This document shows, one piece after another, positions 36,010-45,236 of a stretch of 64,000 bases of DNA. Each line of letters opens with the position of its first letter. Positions within the stretch are counted from its first letter, which is position 1. Position numbers and translations under genes: made by a program. Origin of the DNA: Bacillus sp. P14.5. Lineage in GTDB: Bacteria > Bacillota > Bacilli > Bacillales > Bacillaceae_B. Below the pieces are notes generated by a model. That model ran no database searches, had not been told where the DNA came from, and saw nothing but the letters and a program-made list of their open reading frames with translations. The stretch lies in NCBI RefSeq assembly GCF_003316765.1, contig NZ_NIJF01000039.1:39021-103020 (forward strand). The letters are read 5' to 3'.

Positions 36010-36057
36010 CTTGTTTTGCAAGGTAGCGAAACAAAAAAATATACCTTGCTTTACAAG
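36010..36057 (-). promoter_or_regulatory. Probable PadR operator
   Basis: CTTGTTTTGCAAGGTA (36010-36025) and TACCTTGCTTTACAAG (36042-36057) are 16-bp inverted arms differing at three positions and starting 32 bp apart. They overlap the expected promoter region just upstream of the PadR gene. Confidence 0.55.
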
Positions 36058-36102
36058 ATAGCTCTATTTTACTGGAAAAATCGGGATGCTGTCAATAAGA
36101 AA

Positions 36103-36148
36103 AAGCTGTTCAAAGTGCCCATTTTATACTGGGACACTTGAACAGCTT
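36103..36148 (-). terminator. Terminator of ychF
   Basis: AAGCTGTTCAAAGTG (36103-36117) pairs with CACTTGAACAGCTT (36135-36148) with one bulge, and the minus strand continues TTTTCTTATT. Confidence 0.85.
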
Positions 36149-36156
36149 CAAATATC

Positions 36157-37257
36157 TTATACGTTGAAACGGAAGTGGATGACATCTCCGTCTTTCACGA
36201 TATATTCTTTTCCTTCAAGTCTTACTTTACCCGCTTCACGCGCAGCTCCCATGGTCTCGTTTGCAACCAGGTCATCATAAGATACAGTTTCCGCACGGAT
36301 GAAGCCTTTTTCGAAGTCAGTGTGGATGATTCCAGCACATTCAGGAGCTTTCATGCCATGTCGGAATGTCCACGCACGTACTTCCTGAACGCCTGCGGTG
36401 AAGTAGGTGGCGAGCCCAAGAAGATTATAGGCTGCACGGATCAGCTGATCTAAACCAGACTCTTCGATACCAAGCTCTTCAAGGAACATAGCCTTTTCTT
36501 CATCATCCAGCTCGGCAATTTCAGATTCAATTTTCGCACATACAACGATCACTTCGGCGTTGTCACCTTTAGCGAATTCACGGACCTGCTGAACGTATTC
36601 GTTATCAGAAGGATCCACGATATCATCTTCACTGACATTGGCCACATAAAGGACAGGCTTGATCGTCAGAAGGTGAAGTCCTTTTACAACCTTCATCTGC
36701 TCATCAGAAAACTCAACCGTACGAGCGGATTTGCCTTCTTCAAATGCCTCCTTCAATTTTACAAGGATCTCATGCTCATAGGCAGCATCTTTATCTTTCT
36801 GCTTGGCCAATTTCTGCACGCGTGCAATCCGTTTGTCTACAGACTCAAGATCAGCAAGAATCAACTCAAGGTTGATGGTTTCAATATCATCAAGCGGGTC
36901 GACTTTTCCGGAAACATGAGTGATATTGTCATCAGCAAAACAGCGGACAACCTGACAGATCGCATCCACCTGGCGGATATGAGAGAGAAACTTATTTCCA
37001 AGTCCTTCACCCTTGCTGGCACCTTTAACAATTCCGGCAATGTCAGTGAATTCGAAAGCTGTGGGAACGGTTTTTTTCGGTTCTACAAGCTCAGTCAATT
37101 TATCAAGGCGATAGTCAGGAACTTCTACTATTCCGACATTCGGGTCGATTGTACAGAAAGGATAGTTGGCAGACTCTGCACCTGCTTTAGTAATTGCATT
37201 AAATAGAGTTGATTTCCCGACATTCGGCAAACCAACGATTCCAGCTGTTAAAGCCAT
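36157..37257 (-). CDS. ychF: Redox-regulated ATPase YchF
   Basis: This 366-residue Obg-family P-loop protein prefers ATP over GTP and associates with ribosomes. The G1 motif GLPNVGKST, DIAG Walker B region and the NVSEDD segment replacing the guanine-specific NKxD are visible, with a coiled-coil insert and a C-terminal TGS domain ending GDVIHFRFNV. The ATG at 37257 has GAGGAG upstream and gives the family start MxLTAGIVGLPN. It is monocistronic. Confidence 0.96.
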   Translation of the reverse strand: MALTAGIVGLPNVGKSTLFNAITKAGAESANYPFCTIDPNVGIVEVPDYRLDKLTELVEPKKTVPTAFEFTDIAGIVKGASKGEGLGNKFLSHIRQVDAICQVVRCFADDNITHVSGKVDPLDDIETINLELILADLESVDKRIARVQKLAKQKDKDAAYEHEILVKLKEAFEEGKSARTVEFSDEQMKVVKGLHLLTIKPVLYVANVSEDDIVDPSDNEYVQQVREFAKGDNAEVIVVCAKIESEIAELDDEEKAMFLEELGIEESGLDQLIRAAYNLLGLATYFTAGVQEVRAWTFRHGMKAPECAGIIHTDFEKGFIRAETVSYDDLVANETMGAAREAGKVRLEGKEYIVKDGDVIHFRFNV

Positions 37258-37690
37258 TTTGGTCACTCCTCATTAAATGGATCTATATTTATTCTGCCTG
37301 ATGAACCGGCAGTGAAAGTCTAAAATTATTCAAACCATTTCTAATTATAGGTTTTAAGTGGTAGAAACACAAGGGGAGGGTGGAATTGAGGGAGCTAGAC
37401 TTTTCTTTGACCCCGTAATGATAAATGGTTAAATTTAACCCAAATCGCTTTGTAACCCATTAGGCTGGATATTTCTTTAACCAAAAAATCAAATTGCCCA
37501 TGATTCACAGCACAAGTTTCCAATATTCCTGTTAGAGAAATGAAATGATCAAACAGAAGATTAAGTCCGGGAAGACTGAATCTTCTTTATTAAAACATTC
37601 TATTATACTATGGGTTTTAAGAATACTGATTTATGATTGAAGCGGAAGTCAACCGCTCTAGCCAAGTAAAATGAAACCCCAAAATTTTCA

Positions 37691-37729
37691 AAAGAAAGAG
37701 AGCATCCCATTCGAATGCTCTCTTTCTTT
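37691..37729 (-). terminator. Terminator of the DUF951 gene
   Basis: A perfect 15-bp stem (37691-37705 with 37715-37729) is followed by a T-rich stretch on the minus strand, 8 bp past the stop codon. The remaining spacer 37258-37690 toward ychF is AT-rich and I see no gene or repeat in it. Confidence 0.9.
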
Positions 37730-37737
37730 ATCGTATT

Positions 37738-37935
37738 TTATTCTCCCGCAGACTCCAATACCTTCTTCATCTTTTTCGAAAACTCTCTTCTTGGAAGCAT
37801 GATACTGTGGTCACAGCCCTGGCATTTGATACGGATATCCATGCCCATTCTGATGACTTTCCAGCGATTGACGCCGCAGGGGTGCGGCTTTTTCATTTCA
37901 ACGACATCGTTTAATTGAAAGCTTTTTGGCTCCAT
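37738..37935 (-). CDS. DUF951 family protein (YyzM-like)
   Basis: This 65-residue protein has the conserved DUF951 pattern: DVVEMKKPHPCG, a WKVIRMGMDIRIKCQGC core and a positively charged C-terminus. The cysteines suggest metal binding, but function is unknown. AGGGAGGAAAAGG precedes the ATG. It follows mscS by 12 bp and ends at a strong terminator, so the two probably form one operon, the arrangement seen in other Bacillus origin regions. Confidence 0.9.
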   Translation of the reverse strand: MEPKSFQLNDVVEMKKPHPCGVNRWKVIRMGMDIRIKCQGCDHSIMLPRREFSKKMKKVLESAGE

Positions 37936-37947
37936 ACCTTTTCCTCC

Positions 37948-38898
37948 CTACTCACTATCAAGCTGTCTTACGGAATTTTCTATACTCTCTTCTTCTTGTC
38001 TGTTATACATAACCATTCGAGGGAACGGAATTTCAATTCCATGTTTATCCAATACAAGTTTAACATCTTTTCGTATATTGCGCGCCATTGCCCAATGCTG
38101 CATTGGGATACATTCAGCTACTATCCTCATGACAACATCGGAAGCTCCAAGAGTCTGGACACCCAGTAAATCCGGCGGTGTCACCAGTTCCTCATATTTT
38201 TGAGGCATCGTCTGCAGCAGTTCACTGATCACTCTTTCCGCTTCTTCAATATTTTCTTCATAGGCAATGCTGACATCCACTACCGCAATACTGTTATGGA
38301 TGGAGAAGTTGGTGACCTCGGCGATATTTCCGTTAGGGATAATATGGAGTTCTCCTGTCCAGTTTTTGATCTTGGTTGTCCTCAGACCGATTTCTTCCAC
38401 ATTTCCTTCCAGTGCCCCGACACGGATGAAGTCCCCTACAGAGAACTGGTCTTCAAAGATGATGAAGAAGCCGGTGATAATATCTCTCACAAGGTTCTGA
38501 GCTCCGAAACCAACCGCTAAACCGACAATTCCCGCACCGGCTAAGAGAGCTCCAATCTCAACTCCCAAGTTGGTTAAAACCATCGTGATTGCTATGAAAT
38601 ACACAACATAGGTCAAGACATTTTCCAATAGTTTACTTAAGGTAGCTTCTCGTCTCTCCGTTATTTTAAAAGGAGACCGTGAACGCACCCTGAATATATT
38701 TCTAATAACTGTTCTACCGACTTTAAGGACAACAGCAGTTAATAATAAAATTAAAATTATTTTTACTGAAGCTAAACCAATCTCAATCCATAAGTCATCA
38801 CTAATTAACTTATCCCAGAATTCTTGTGTTACTTGTTTAGCCTCATCAGCAGATTCCTCTAACGGATTTTCAGCCTCATTATTATTTGTTTGACTCAT
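37948..38898 (-). CDS. MscS-family mechanosensitive ion channel
   Basis: This 316-residue small-conductance channel protein has an acidic N-terminal tail, three membrane helices (about residues 42-60, 88-108 and the pore helix 112-132 with GAGIVGLAVGFGAQN), a beta domain with VGDFIRVGALEGNVEEIGLR and a C-terminal alpha/beta domain. Such channels open under hypo-osmotic tension. It is divergent from yyaC and co-directional with the DUF951 gene. Confidence 0.92.
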   Translation of the reverse strand: MSQTNNNEAENPLEESADEAKQVTQEFWDKLISDDLWIEIGLASVKIILILLLTAVVLKVGRTVIRNIFRVRSRSPFKITERREATLSKLLENVLTYVVYFIAITMVLTNLGVEIGALLAGAGIVGLAVGFGAQNLVRDIITGFFIIFEDQFSVGDFIRVGALEGNVEEIGLRTTKIKNWTGELHIIPNGNIAEVTNFSIHNSIAVVDVSIAYEENIEEAERVISELLQTMPQKYEELVTPPDLLGVQTLGASDVVMRIVAECIPMQHWAMARNIRKDVKLVLDKHGIEIPFPRMVMYNRQEEESIENSVRQLDSE

Positions 38899-39090
38899 TA
38901 AAAATCCACTCCTAGTAAGCTCTCAGAAAATATATTTCATTGTATCAATTTTACCCGTATTTGGATAGCGGCAAGCAAACTATCCGAAAATTGTTTAAAA
39001 AGTCTTAGTTTGTGACAAATACATAATACTATGTATAGATAAGCCTTTTTTTCCGTATACTGTTAATACTAATGCAAAGGAGTGGAGGGA

Positions 39091-39711
39091 ATGAATCTGA
39101 AAAAGGGTTTTTTTGAGCGGAAAGCCGAGCCATACCGAGTGCTGCATGATGATGAAAAAGCGGCAGCATCGATTTCTGCGGAACTGCTCACTATGCTTCC
39201 GACAGTTGTGAGACCCGTAGTAATCGTTTGTATCGGAACAGACCGCTCAACAGGCGATTCCTTAGGACCACTCGTCGGCACCTTTTTAGAAGAAAAAGTA
39301 ACAGACGGATTTCATATTTACGGTACTCTTGATGACCCTATCCATGCTGTCAACCTGGAAGAGAAGCTGGAGGAAATCAGGAAGAGCCACCTGAATCCAT
39401 TCATCATCGGCATCGATGCCTGTCTTGGAAGACTCAAGAGCGTCGGGGCTATCCAGCTTGGCGACGGACCAGTAAAGCCTGGTGCTGGTGTAAATAAGGA
39501 ACTTCCAGATGTAGGGGACATGCACATCACCGGAATTGTGAATGTCAGTGGTTTTATGGAATTCTTTGTTTTGCAGAATACCCGGTTGAACCTTGTTCTA
39601 AAAATGGCCAGAATCATTTCAGAAGGAATCTATTTGGCAAGCAAGGCACGCCCTCGAAAAGAGACGATCTTCAAAATGAACCTTACTGAAGAAAAACAGC
39701 AATTGCTCTAA
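39091..39711 (+). CDS. yyaC: Spore protein YyaC
   Basis: This 206-residue protein of the YyaC/germination-protease-like fold family is found in spore formers next to the soj-spo0J region. The motif VCIGTDRSTGDSLGPLVGT and the GIDACLGRL segment are characteristic. The ATG at 39091 is chosen because AAAGGAG lies 8 bp upstream. A weak sigma-F-like promoter (GTATA at 39033, ATACT at 39057) lies about 30 bp upstream. The stop codon falls in the target duplication of MITE copy 5. Confidence 0.92.
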   Translation: MNLKKGFFERKAEPYRVLHDDEKAAASISAELLTMLPTVVRPVVIVCIGTDRSTGDSLGPLVGTFLEEKVTDGFHIYGTLDDPIHAVNLEEKLEEIRKSHLNPFIIGIDACLGRLKSVGAIQLGDGPVKPGAGVNKELPDVGDMHITGIVNVSGFMEFFVLQNTRLNLVLKMARIISEGIYLASKARPRKETIFKMNLTEEKQQLL

Positions 39712-39717
39712 TAGAAA

Positions 39718-39873
39718 GGCTGCTTGGACAGAAAATTGTTTGCTTTCGGAAAAATCCCAAAGCCGAATACTGGGGTTTGAATAGCTCTTTTCTTTATTGC
39801 TTCCCAGGATGGTGAATTATGGTGTTATCTTACCAAATTCATATTAAATAGCAACAAAGTTTATAAAAAGAGC
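39718..39873 (+). mobile_element. MITE-like element, copy 5
   Basis: This 156-bp element runs from GGCTGCTTGGACAG to TTTATAAAAAGAGC, with the last C lost. It is bracketed by an exact 9-bp duplication TAATAGAAA (39709-39717 and 39874-39882). The first duplication contains the yyaC stop codon, so insertion occurred at the gene's very end. Confidence 0.85.
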
Positions 39874-39880
39874 TAATAGA

Positions 39881-39917
39881 AAAAACACACCTGGCAGCAT
39901 TAGCTTAGTGTGTTTTT
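39881..39917 (-). terminator. Terminator of the DUF554 gene
   Basis: AAAAACACAC (39881-39890) pairs with GTGTGTTTTT (39908-39917), with a T run on the minus strand. Its base overlaps the MITE copy 5 duplication. Confidence 0.75.
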
Positions 39918-39920
39918 AGT

Positions 39921-40640
39921 TTATAAAATAAATTGCTGATAGCCATACATGATTGAAACAACCGCTGCCACCACCAGGATGCCAGGAAGCAGGTTCGCCA
40001 CCCTGATTTTTGTCACGCCAATCAGATTAAGGCCGATCGCAAAGATCATGATTCCCCCCGCGGAGGTCATTTCAACGATAAAAGAATCCATTACTGCCTG
40101 AGGGACAAATCGGTCAATTTGCGTAGCAAATAAAGCGATGGTTCCTTGGTAAAGAACTACCGGAATAGCGGAGAACATTACACCGATTCCCAATGTTGTT
40201 GTTAAAATAAGTGAAGTAAATCCATCAATGATCGCCTTTGTATAAAGAACATCATGAGCTCCACGGATACCGCTGTCCAGTGCCCCTATGACAGCCATCG
40301 CACCGATGACAAAAATCAAGGTCGCAGTCACAAAGCCTTGGGAAATGCTTGTTTCACTGCCTTCCGTCCCCATCTTCTTCTCAAGCCAAATTCCCAAAGC
40401 ATTGAGCTTATCATCAAGGCCGGCCCATTCACCAATCACTGCACCGAGCACCAGGCAGATGATGACAACAAGGAAGTTTTCACTTTTCATTCCCATCTGC
40501 AGCCCCAGTACCATTACAGCCAATCCAATTGCATACATGACCGTTCCTTTCATATTTTCAGGAATGCGGTGGAGCATTTTGCCGAGCAAAGTGCCTATGA
40601 TGATACACACTCCGTTAACGATTGTTCCTAAAAGTACCAT
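39921..40640 (-). CDS. DUF554 family membrane protein
   Basis: This 239-residue protein has about seven hydrophobic helices. MVLLGTIVNGVCIIIGTLLG at the start and the GDSGIRGAHD-type loop (ALDSGIRGAHDVLYTKAIIDG) mark the DUF554/YqgA family, proposed to be transporters without a known substrate. It faces yyaC tail-to-tail. GAGAACG precedes the ATG at 40640. Confidence 0.9.
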   Translation of the reverse strand: MVLLGTIVNGVCIIIGTLLGKMLHRIPENMKGTVMYAIGLAVMVLGLQMGMKSENFLVVIICLVLGAVIGEWAGLDDKLNALGIWLEKKMGTEGSETSISQGFVTATLIFVIGAMAVIGALDSGIRGAHDVLYTKAIIDGFTSLILTTTLGIGVMFSAIPVVLYQGTIALFATQIDRFVPQAVMDSFIVEMTSAGGIMIFAIGLNLIGVTKIRVANLLPGILVVAAVVSIMYGYQQFIL

Positions 40641-40756
40641 AAAGACGTTCTCCTTTTTCGATTATCGAAATACTTTCTACTAAAATAGCACTTTTCATTG
40701 TAATTGCCTACATTTTTTTATAACTTTTCGCAAAGATTGTGGCTAATGAGAAGTAT

Positions 40757-40877
40757 GGGATTTCCGCTCCAGGCGGACGACTCCGCGGGGCGGGCGGTGA
40801 GCCTCCTCGGCTGCGCCTGCGGGATCTCACCTGTCCCGCTAGTCCCGCAGGAGATCGTACGCCTTCCGCTACAATCC
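40757..40877. repeat. GC-rich palindromic repeat, copy e (complete)
   Basis: This complete copy runs from GGGATTTCCGCTCCAGGCG to CTTCCGCTACAATCC. With MITE copy 6 it makes up most of the 546-bp spacer between the DUF554 gene and spo0J, which contains no gene. Confidence 0.85.
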
Positions 40878-40965
40878 TCCTGCGTAAAGGGGGATTAAGG
40901 TGAAAACGGATTTTAAAGCATTATTAGAAAATGTCTATAGAATAGACTGTTATCGTATTAATTTT

Positions 40966-41127
40966 TGCTTTTGATAGAATCCCTAGAGCAAGAATCTCTC
41001 CTGGATACTATGGTTTTTCTCTCTAAAAAGCCGAGCAGCTCTTTTCTTTTTGCTTACCAGAATATTTTCGTGAATAATGCCGGTACCTTACAAGGTTCAT
41101 ATAAAATAGCAAGTTTACGAAAAGAGC
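40966..41127 (+). mobile_element. MITE-like element, copy 6 (left end missing)
   Basis: The internal CTGGATACTATGGTTTTTCTCTC, GCTCTTTTCTTTTTGCTTACCAG and right-end TAGCAAGTTTACGAAAAGAGC parts match the family, but the GGCTG left terminus is gone. It lies about 60 bp downstream of the spo0J stop. Confidence 0.65.
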
Positions 41128-41186
41128 ATTTAAAAGCAATAAAAAAAGAACCAACACAACTATATGGTCAGTTCAATGAATATCTT

Positions 41187-42038
41187 TTATTTATTTTCCA
41201 TATGGCTCAGCATTTCCAGTATTCGATCAAGATCTTCTTTTGAGAAGAATTCAAATTCGATTTTGCCTTTTTTCTTGGATTGTTTAATGGAAACGTTGGT
41301 ACCGAATCTTTCTCTTAAAATCGTTTCCTGTTCTTTTATGAAAACATCCTTCTTTTCAGGTTTCTTTGTTTCACGTGAAACATTTTCATTGTAGTCATGA
41401 ATCAGCTGCTCCAGCTGCCTTACATTCAAGGCTTCTTTAATTATTTTATCGACAACTGTCTGCAGTTTCTCTTTCTTTCTTAAGCCTAGCAGGGCACGGC
41501 CGTGTCCCATCGTAATTTTATTATCGATGATCAGCTGCTGAATCGGCACAGGCAGGGAGAGAAGGCGGATATGGTTGGCTATATGCGGTCTGCTTTTCCC
41601 CAGTCTTTTAGCCAGCTGCTCCTGTGTAAGATCGAGCTTGTCCATAAGCAGTTGATAGGCATTGCCTTCTTCAATCGGAGAGAGGTCTTCGCGCTGCAGG
41701 TTTTCAAGCACTGCCAGCTCCATCATTTGTTTATCAGTCATTTCTCTGACAACAACCGGGACTTTATCAAGCTTTGCTGCCTTAGCCGCTCTATATCTTC
41801 TCTCACCAACGACTATCTCAAAACCCTTAATGCTTTTTCTGGCTATGATTGGCTGAAGAATCCCATGCTCCTGGATTGATTCCTTTAATTCTTTAATAGC
41901 TTCCGGTTCAAATACCTTACGCGGCTGATAAGGGTTTGGCCTTAATTCCTTCAAGCTGATTTCCTGAACTGCTTCTTCTTTCTCAGCATCCACATTGGCA
42001 AATAATGCGTTGATTCCTTTACCTAGTCCTTTAGCCAT
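41187..42038 (-). CDS. spo0J: Chromosome-partitioning protein ParB/Spo0J
   Basis: This 283-residue CTP-dependent DNA clamp loads at parS sites, spreads and recruits SMC for origin segregation. It has an N-terminal CTPase domain with GERRYRAAK, a central helix-turn-helix (LTQEQLAKRLGKSRPHIANHIRLL region) and a C-terminal dimerisation domain. A perfect parS site lies within the gene, as in B. subtilis. It overlaps the soj stop by 8 bp, giving a soj-spo0J operon. Confidence 0.97.
   Translation of the reverse strand: MAKGLGKGINALFANVDAEKEEAVQEISLKELRPNPYQPRKVFEPEAIKELKESIQEHGILQPIIARKSIKGFEIVVGERRYRAAKAAKLDKVPVVVREMTDKQMMELAVLENLQREDLSPIEEGNAYQLLMDKLDLTQEQLAKRLGKSRPHIANHIRLLSLPVPIQQLIIDNKITMGHGRALLGLRKKEKLQTVVDKIIKEALNVRQLEQLIHDYNENVSRETKKPEKKDVFIKEQETILRERFGTNVSIKQSKKKGKIEFEFFSKEDLDRILEMLSHMENK
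41367..41382. other. parS site (in spo0J)
   Basis: A perfect TGTTTCACGTGAAACA palindrome lies in the spo0J coding sequence, the same location as a parS site in B. subtilis. It is the one closest to dnaA in this window (about 11 kb). Confidence 0.96.
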
Positions 42039-42792
42039 TCGCAGCCACTTCCTTTGCTAGATCTAGATAAACCTCTGCACCCCTGGATTTAGAATCATAT
42101 ATAATGATTGGTTCTCCGTGGCTTGGAGCTTCACTTAACCGAATGTTTCGAGGAACAATGGTACGGTATACTTTATCCTGGAAATACTTTTTCACTTCTT
42201 CAATGACCTGGATTCCGAGGTTTGTTCGCGCATCCAGCATAGTAAGCAGGACGCCGTCGATTGCCAAGTCATGATTAAGATGCTTTTGCACCAATCTGAC
42301 AGTACTCAGCAGCTGGCTCAGTCCTTCAAGTGCGTAATATTCGCATTGTACGGGAATGATGACGGCATCTGAAGCTGTCAAAGCATTGATCGTCAACAAC
42401 CCAAGAGATGGAGGACAATCGATGATAATATAATCGTAGTCATCCTTCACCTTTTCAAGTGCCCTCTTTAAGCGGACCTCCCTGGAGATGGTAGGTACAA
42501 GCTCAATCTCCGCACCAGCCAGCGAGATTGTCGCCGGAACAGCAAACAGCCTTTCCACAGTTGTCGGCTTCACCAAATCCTTCACTTCTGCATCATCTAC
42601 TAAAACATCATATATACATTCCTGGACATCACCTTTTTCAATGCCCACACCACTGGTGGCATTTCCTTGTGGATCAATGTCGACTAGAAGCACTTTCTTT
42701 CCTATGTATGCTAAACACGCTCCCAAATTGACGGATGTAGTGGTCTTGCCCACTCCGCCCTTCTGGTTGGTTATGGCAATTATTCTGCCCAA
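42031..42792 (-). CDS. soj: ParA-family ATPase Soj
   Basis: This 253-residue deviant-Walker ATPase acts with Spo0J in segregation and regulates DnaA. The motif KGGVGKTT (residues 11-18), LLVDIDPQGN and IIDCPPSLGLLT are present. The start is a TTG at 42792, supported by AGGTGAAA 7 bp upstream and by the standard N-terminus GRIIAITNQ. The longer frame to 42825 adds residues absent from homologues. A terminator separates it from noc. Confidence 0.95.
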   Translation of the reverse strand: MGRIIAITNQKGGVGKTTTSVNLGACLAYIGKKVLLVDIDPQGNATSGVGIEKGDVQECIYDVLVDDAEVKDLVKPTTVERLFAVPATISLAGAEIELVPTISREVRLKRALEKVKDDYDYIIIDCPPSLGLLTINALTASDAVIIPVQCEYYALEGLSQLLSTVRLVQKHLNHDLAIDGVLLTMLDARTNLGIQVIEEVKKYFQDKVYRTIVPRNIRLSEAPSHGEPIIIYDSKSRGAEVYLDLAKEVAANG

Positions 42793-42937
42793 GGATTTCA
42801 CCTGCCCTTTGAACTTCCAATTCAATTTCTTGAAAAATTAATCGTCTATCTTCTATTCTATCAAAATTCCGGAATAGTTTGTCTTTCATTTCAAAAAAAT
42901 TCTATTTCCAATTTATATTGAATGGCTGCATACAAAA

Positions 42938-42966
42938 AGTGAGAAACCATTTACCTGTTTCTCACT
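42938..42966 (-). terminator. Terminator between noc and soj
   Basis: A 10-bp hairpin, AGTGAGAAAC/GTTTCTCACT with a loop of about 9 nt, is followed by TTTTTG on the minus strand. It ends noc transcription 150 bp beyond its stop. Confidence 0.85.
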
Positions 42967-43115
42967 GAAAGCATCTATTGTGCTGTTGTCATAAATTATA
43001 TTAAACAAGTCAGGTTCCAGCCGTAATCCTGAGACAGGAGGTAGTCCTTGTTGTTCAATTAGCACAATAAATATCTGGGAATATAGGAATGACGCTATAG
43101 CAGATTAATAGACTA

Positions 43116-43997
43116 TTATTGCTTTTTCTTAGGTATCTTTATAGTGAATTGATAATATTCTTCATGCTCTTCTTCCTGGGAATCAAGATTGATTCCGCTG
43201 TCAGAGACCATGGACAGTGATTGGCGGATGGTATTGACCGCTATTCTCATATCCTTGCTGAAGGCCTTGCGCTTCGGCTTAGGTTTCTCTTCGCCTTCAG
43301 AGAGCATTTTGTCCACTCTGTCTTCGGTTTGTTTGACATTGAGGCTTTTCTCAATGACTTCCTGCAGCAAAATCACTTGTTTTTCCTTCTTTTTAAGAGG
43401 AATGAGCGCCCTCGCATGTCTTTCTGTGATCTGCTTGGCCAGGATGGCTTCCTGTACTTCTTGAGGAAGCTTTAAGAGCCTGAGCTTGTTGGCAACAGTG
43501 GACTGGCCTTTTCCAAGTCTCTGTGCCAGGGCCTCCTGGGTAAGATTATGAAGTTCAAGCAGTTTGCCATAGGCAATAGCCTCTTCGATCGGAGAAAGCT
43601 CTTCCCTTTGCAGATTCTCTATCAATGCAACAGAAGCTGTTTCTGTATCAGACATATTTTTAATGATTGCAGGCACAGTTTCCCATCCAAGCAGTTGAAC
43701 TGCCCGGAACCGGCGCTCCCCTGCAATAATTTCATACTGGTCCTCATCACTTTGCCGCAGGACGATCGGCTGTATGATTCCGTGAGTATGAATCGTTCTC
43801 GATAGTTCTTCAATCTTCTCTTCGTTAAAGACAGTTCTTGGCTGAAATCGGTTAGGGACAATATTGGAAACTGGAATATTTTTGACTTCATCTCTGTCAT
43901 TCACTTCGCTTACTTCACTGACAGCGGATTCCACTTCCTGATTGGTATCTTGTTCTTTTTCCCCTAAGCCAAAAAAACGAGAGAAAGGATGCTTCAT
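43116..43997 (-). CDS. noc: Nucleoid occlusion protein Noc
   Basis: This 293-residue ParB paralogue blocks division-septum assembly over the nucleoid. The N-terminus [15 protein letters not shown] is the amphipathic membrane-targeting helix typical of Noc. The CTPase domain (GERRFRAVQ) and helix-turn-helix ([24 protein letters not shown] region) follow. It is distinguished from Spo0J by the N-terminal helix and its position between rsmG and soj. A ribosome-binding AGGTGG precedes the ATG. Confidence 0.96.
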   Translation of the reverse strand: MKHPFSRFFGLGEKEQDTNQEVESAVSEVSEVNDRDEVKNIPVSNIVPNRFQPRTVFNEEKIEELSRTIHTHGIIQPIVLRQSDEDQYEIIAGERRFRAVQLLGWETVPAIIKNMSDTETASVALIENLQREELSPIEEAIAYGKLLELHNLTQEALAQRLGKGQSTVANKLRLLKLPQEVQEAILAKQITERHARALIPLKKKEKQVILLQEVIEKSLNVKQTEDRVDKMLSEGEEKPKPKRKAFSKDMRIAVNTIRQSLSMVSDSGINLDSQEEEHEEYYQFTIKIPKKKQ

Positions 43998-44170
43998 CTT
44001 CCTACACCACCTTTAAGGAACTCCCTTATTTACTATTCTCTATCATATGACAAGTTCCTGCAATCACTTTGACCGTTTGTCAGATATTAATCGACACTTT
44101 TTTCAGTGTGAACATCTTGTTTTTTTGTAATTAAAACTAACCTTAACAGTGTTGATCGGATAGAATATTT

Positions 44171-44286
44171 GATTTCCGCTTCAGGTACGTGACTCCGCGG
44201 GGCGGGGGTGAGCCTCCTCGGCTTTGCCTGCGGGGTCTCACCTGCCCGCTAATCCCGCAGGAGATCACGTACCTTCCGCTCCAATC
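44171..44286. repeat. GC-rich palindromic repeat, copy f (complete)
   Basis: This complete copy runs from GATTTCCGCTTCAGGTACG to TTCCGCTCCAATC in the 485-bp noc-rsmG spacer, which otherwise shows no gene. Its arm GGTACGTGACTCC matches GGAGATCACGTACC on the other side, where both arms differ from other copies in a compensating way. Confidence 0.85.
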
Positions 44287-44482
44287 AAAAAACGTCTAGA
44301 TATATTCACCAGCCTTAAATTCCATACCTGAAATATACTTTCCTAAAGTCTGAGCCCATTATGGCAATGAAAATATTAAAACAAATCTTTAACATCATAT
44401 AAATAGTCGATTATCATTCATGATATTGTACAATCAAAGTCTTTAACAGGAACCGGTTGATGCACATAGCTCTTAATGGATG

Positions 44483-45199
44483 TTACTCTAACGGAAGCTT
44501 ATTGGGTGTTCCAGGTTTACGCGGATACTTCTTAGGTGTCGGCTTCACTTTATGAATAACAATGATGTTTCTTTCACTTTCTTCAATGGGAAGCTGAAAG
44601 GAATGCACTTCTTTCAGTTCACCGCCTAGAGTTGCGATCGCTTTCTTTCCGACATTCATCTCTTCTGAAGCGCTTGCTGCTTTCATAGCGGCAAAAGTAC
44701 CATTCTTCTTCACCAGCGGAAGACATAATTCGCTTAATACAGACATCCTGGCGACAGCCCTTGCGGTTACCAGGTCGTATTGTTCCCTGTGTTCTGGTTT
44801 CTGTGCGAATGTCTCGGCGCGGTCATGATAAAAGTTGGTATTCTCCAGTCCAAGCTTCTCTGATAGATGATTCAGAAAAGTGATCCGCTTATTCAGGGAA
44901 TCCACTATATTCACTTCAATCTGCGGAAAGCAAATCTTCAGCGGAATACTGGGAAAACCGGCACCGGCACCCACATCGCACACCCGGATCTCACGATTGA
45001 AATCCAGGTAAAAGGCAGCCGTGATGGAATCATAAAAGTGCTTCAAATACACTTCTTCCTTATCCGTGATAGCTGTTAAATTCATTTTTTCGTTCCATTC
45101 GACAAGAGTTTCGTAGTATTCTTCGAACTGGGCAAGCTGCTTCGATGTCAAATGGATGCCCTTTTCGCTCAATTTTTCTGTAAACTGGGAAATATTCAT
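44483..45199 (-). CDS. rsmG: 16S rRNA (guanine527-N7)-methyltransferase RsmG
   Basis: This 238-residue enzyme methylates G527 in the 530 loop of 16S rRNA, and its loss gives low-level streptomycin resistance. The SAM-binding motif [12 protein letters not shown] (about residue 76) and the family C-terminus [14 protein letters not shown] are intact. It follows mnmG after about 40 bp in the conserved mnmE-mnmG-rsmG order. Confidence 0.97.
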   Translation of the reverse strand: MNISQFTEKLSEKGIHLTSKQLAQFEEYYETLVEWNEKMNLTAITDKEEVYLKHFYDSITAAFYLDFNREIRVCDVGAGAGFPSIPLKICFPQIEVNIVDSLNKRITFLNHLSEKLGLENTNFYHDRAETFAQKPEHREQYDLVTARAVARMSVLSELCLPLVKKNGTFAAMKAASASEEMNVGKKAIATLGGELKEVHSFQLPIEESERNIIVIHKVKPTPKKYPRKPGTPNKLPLE

Positions 45200-45236
45200 T
45201 GCTTCAATCCTTCCTTTAAAGCTCTTTTCGCTTCTA

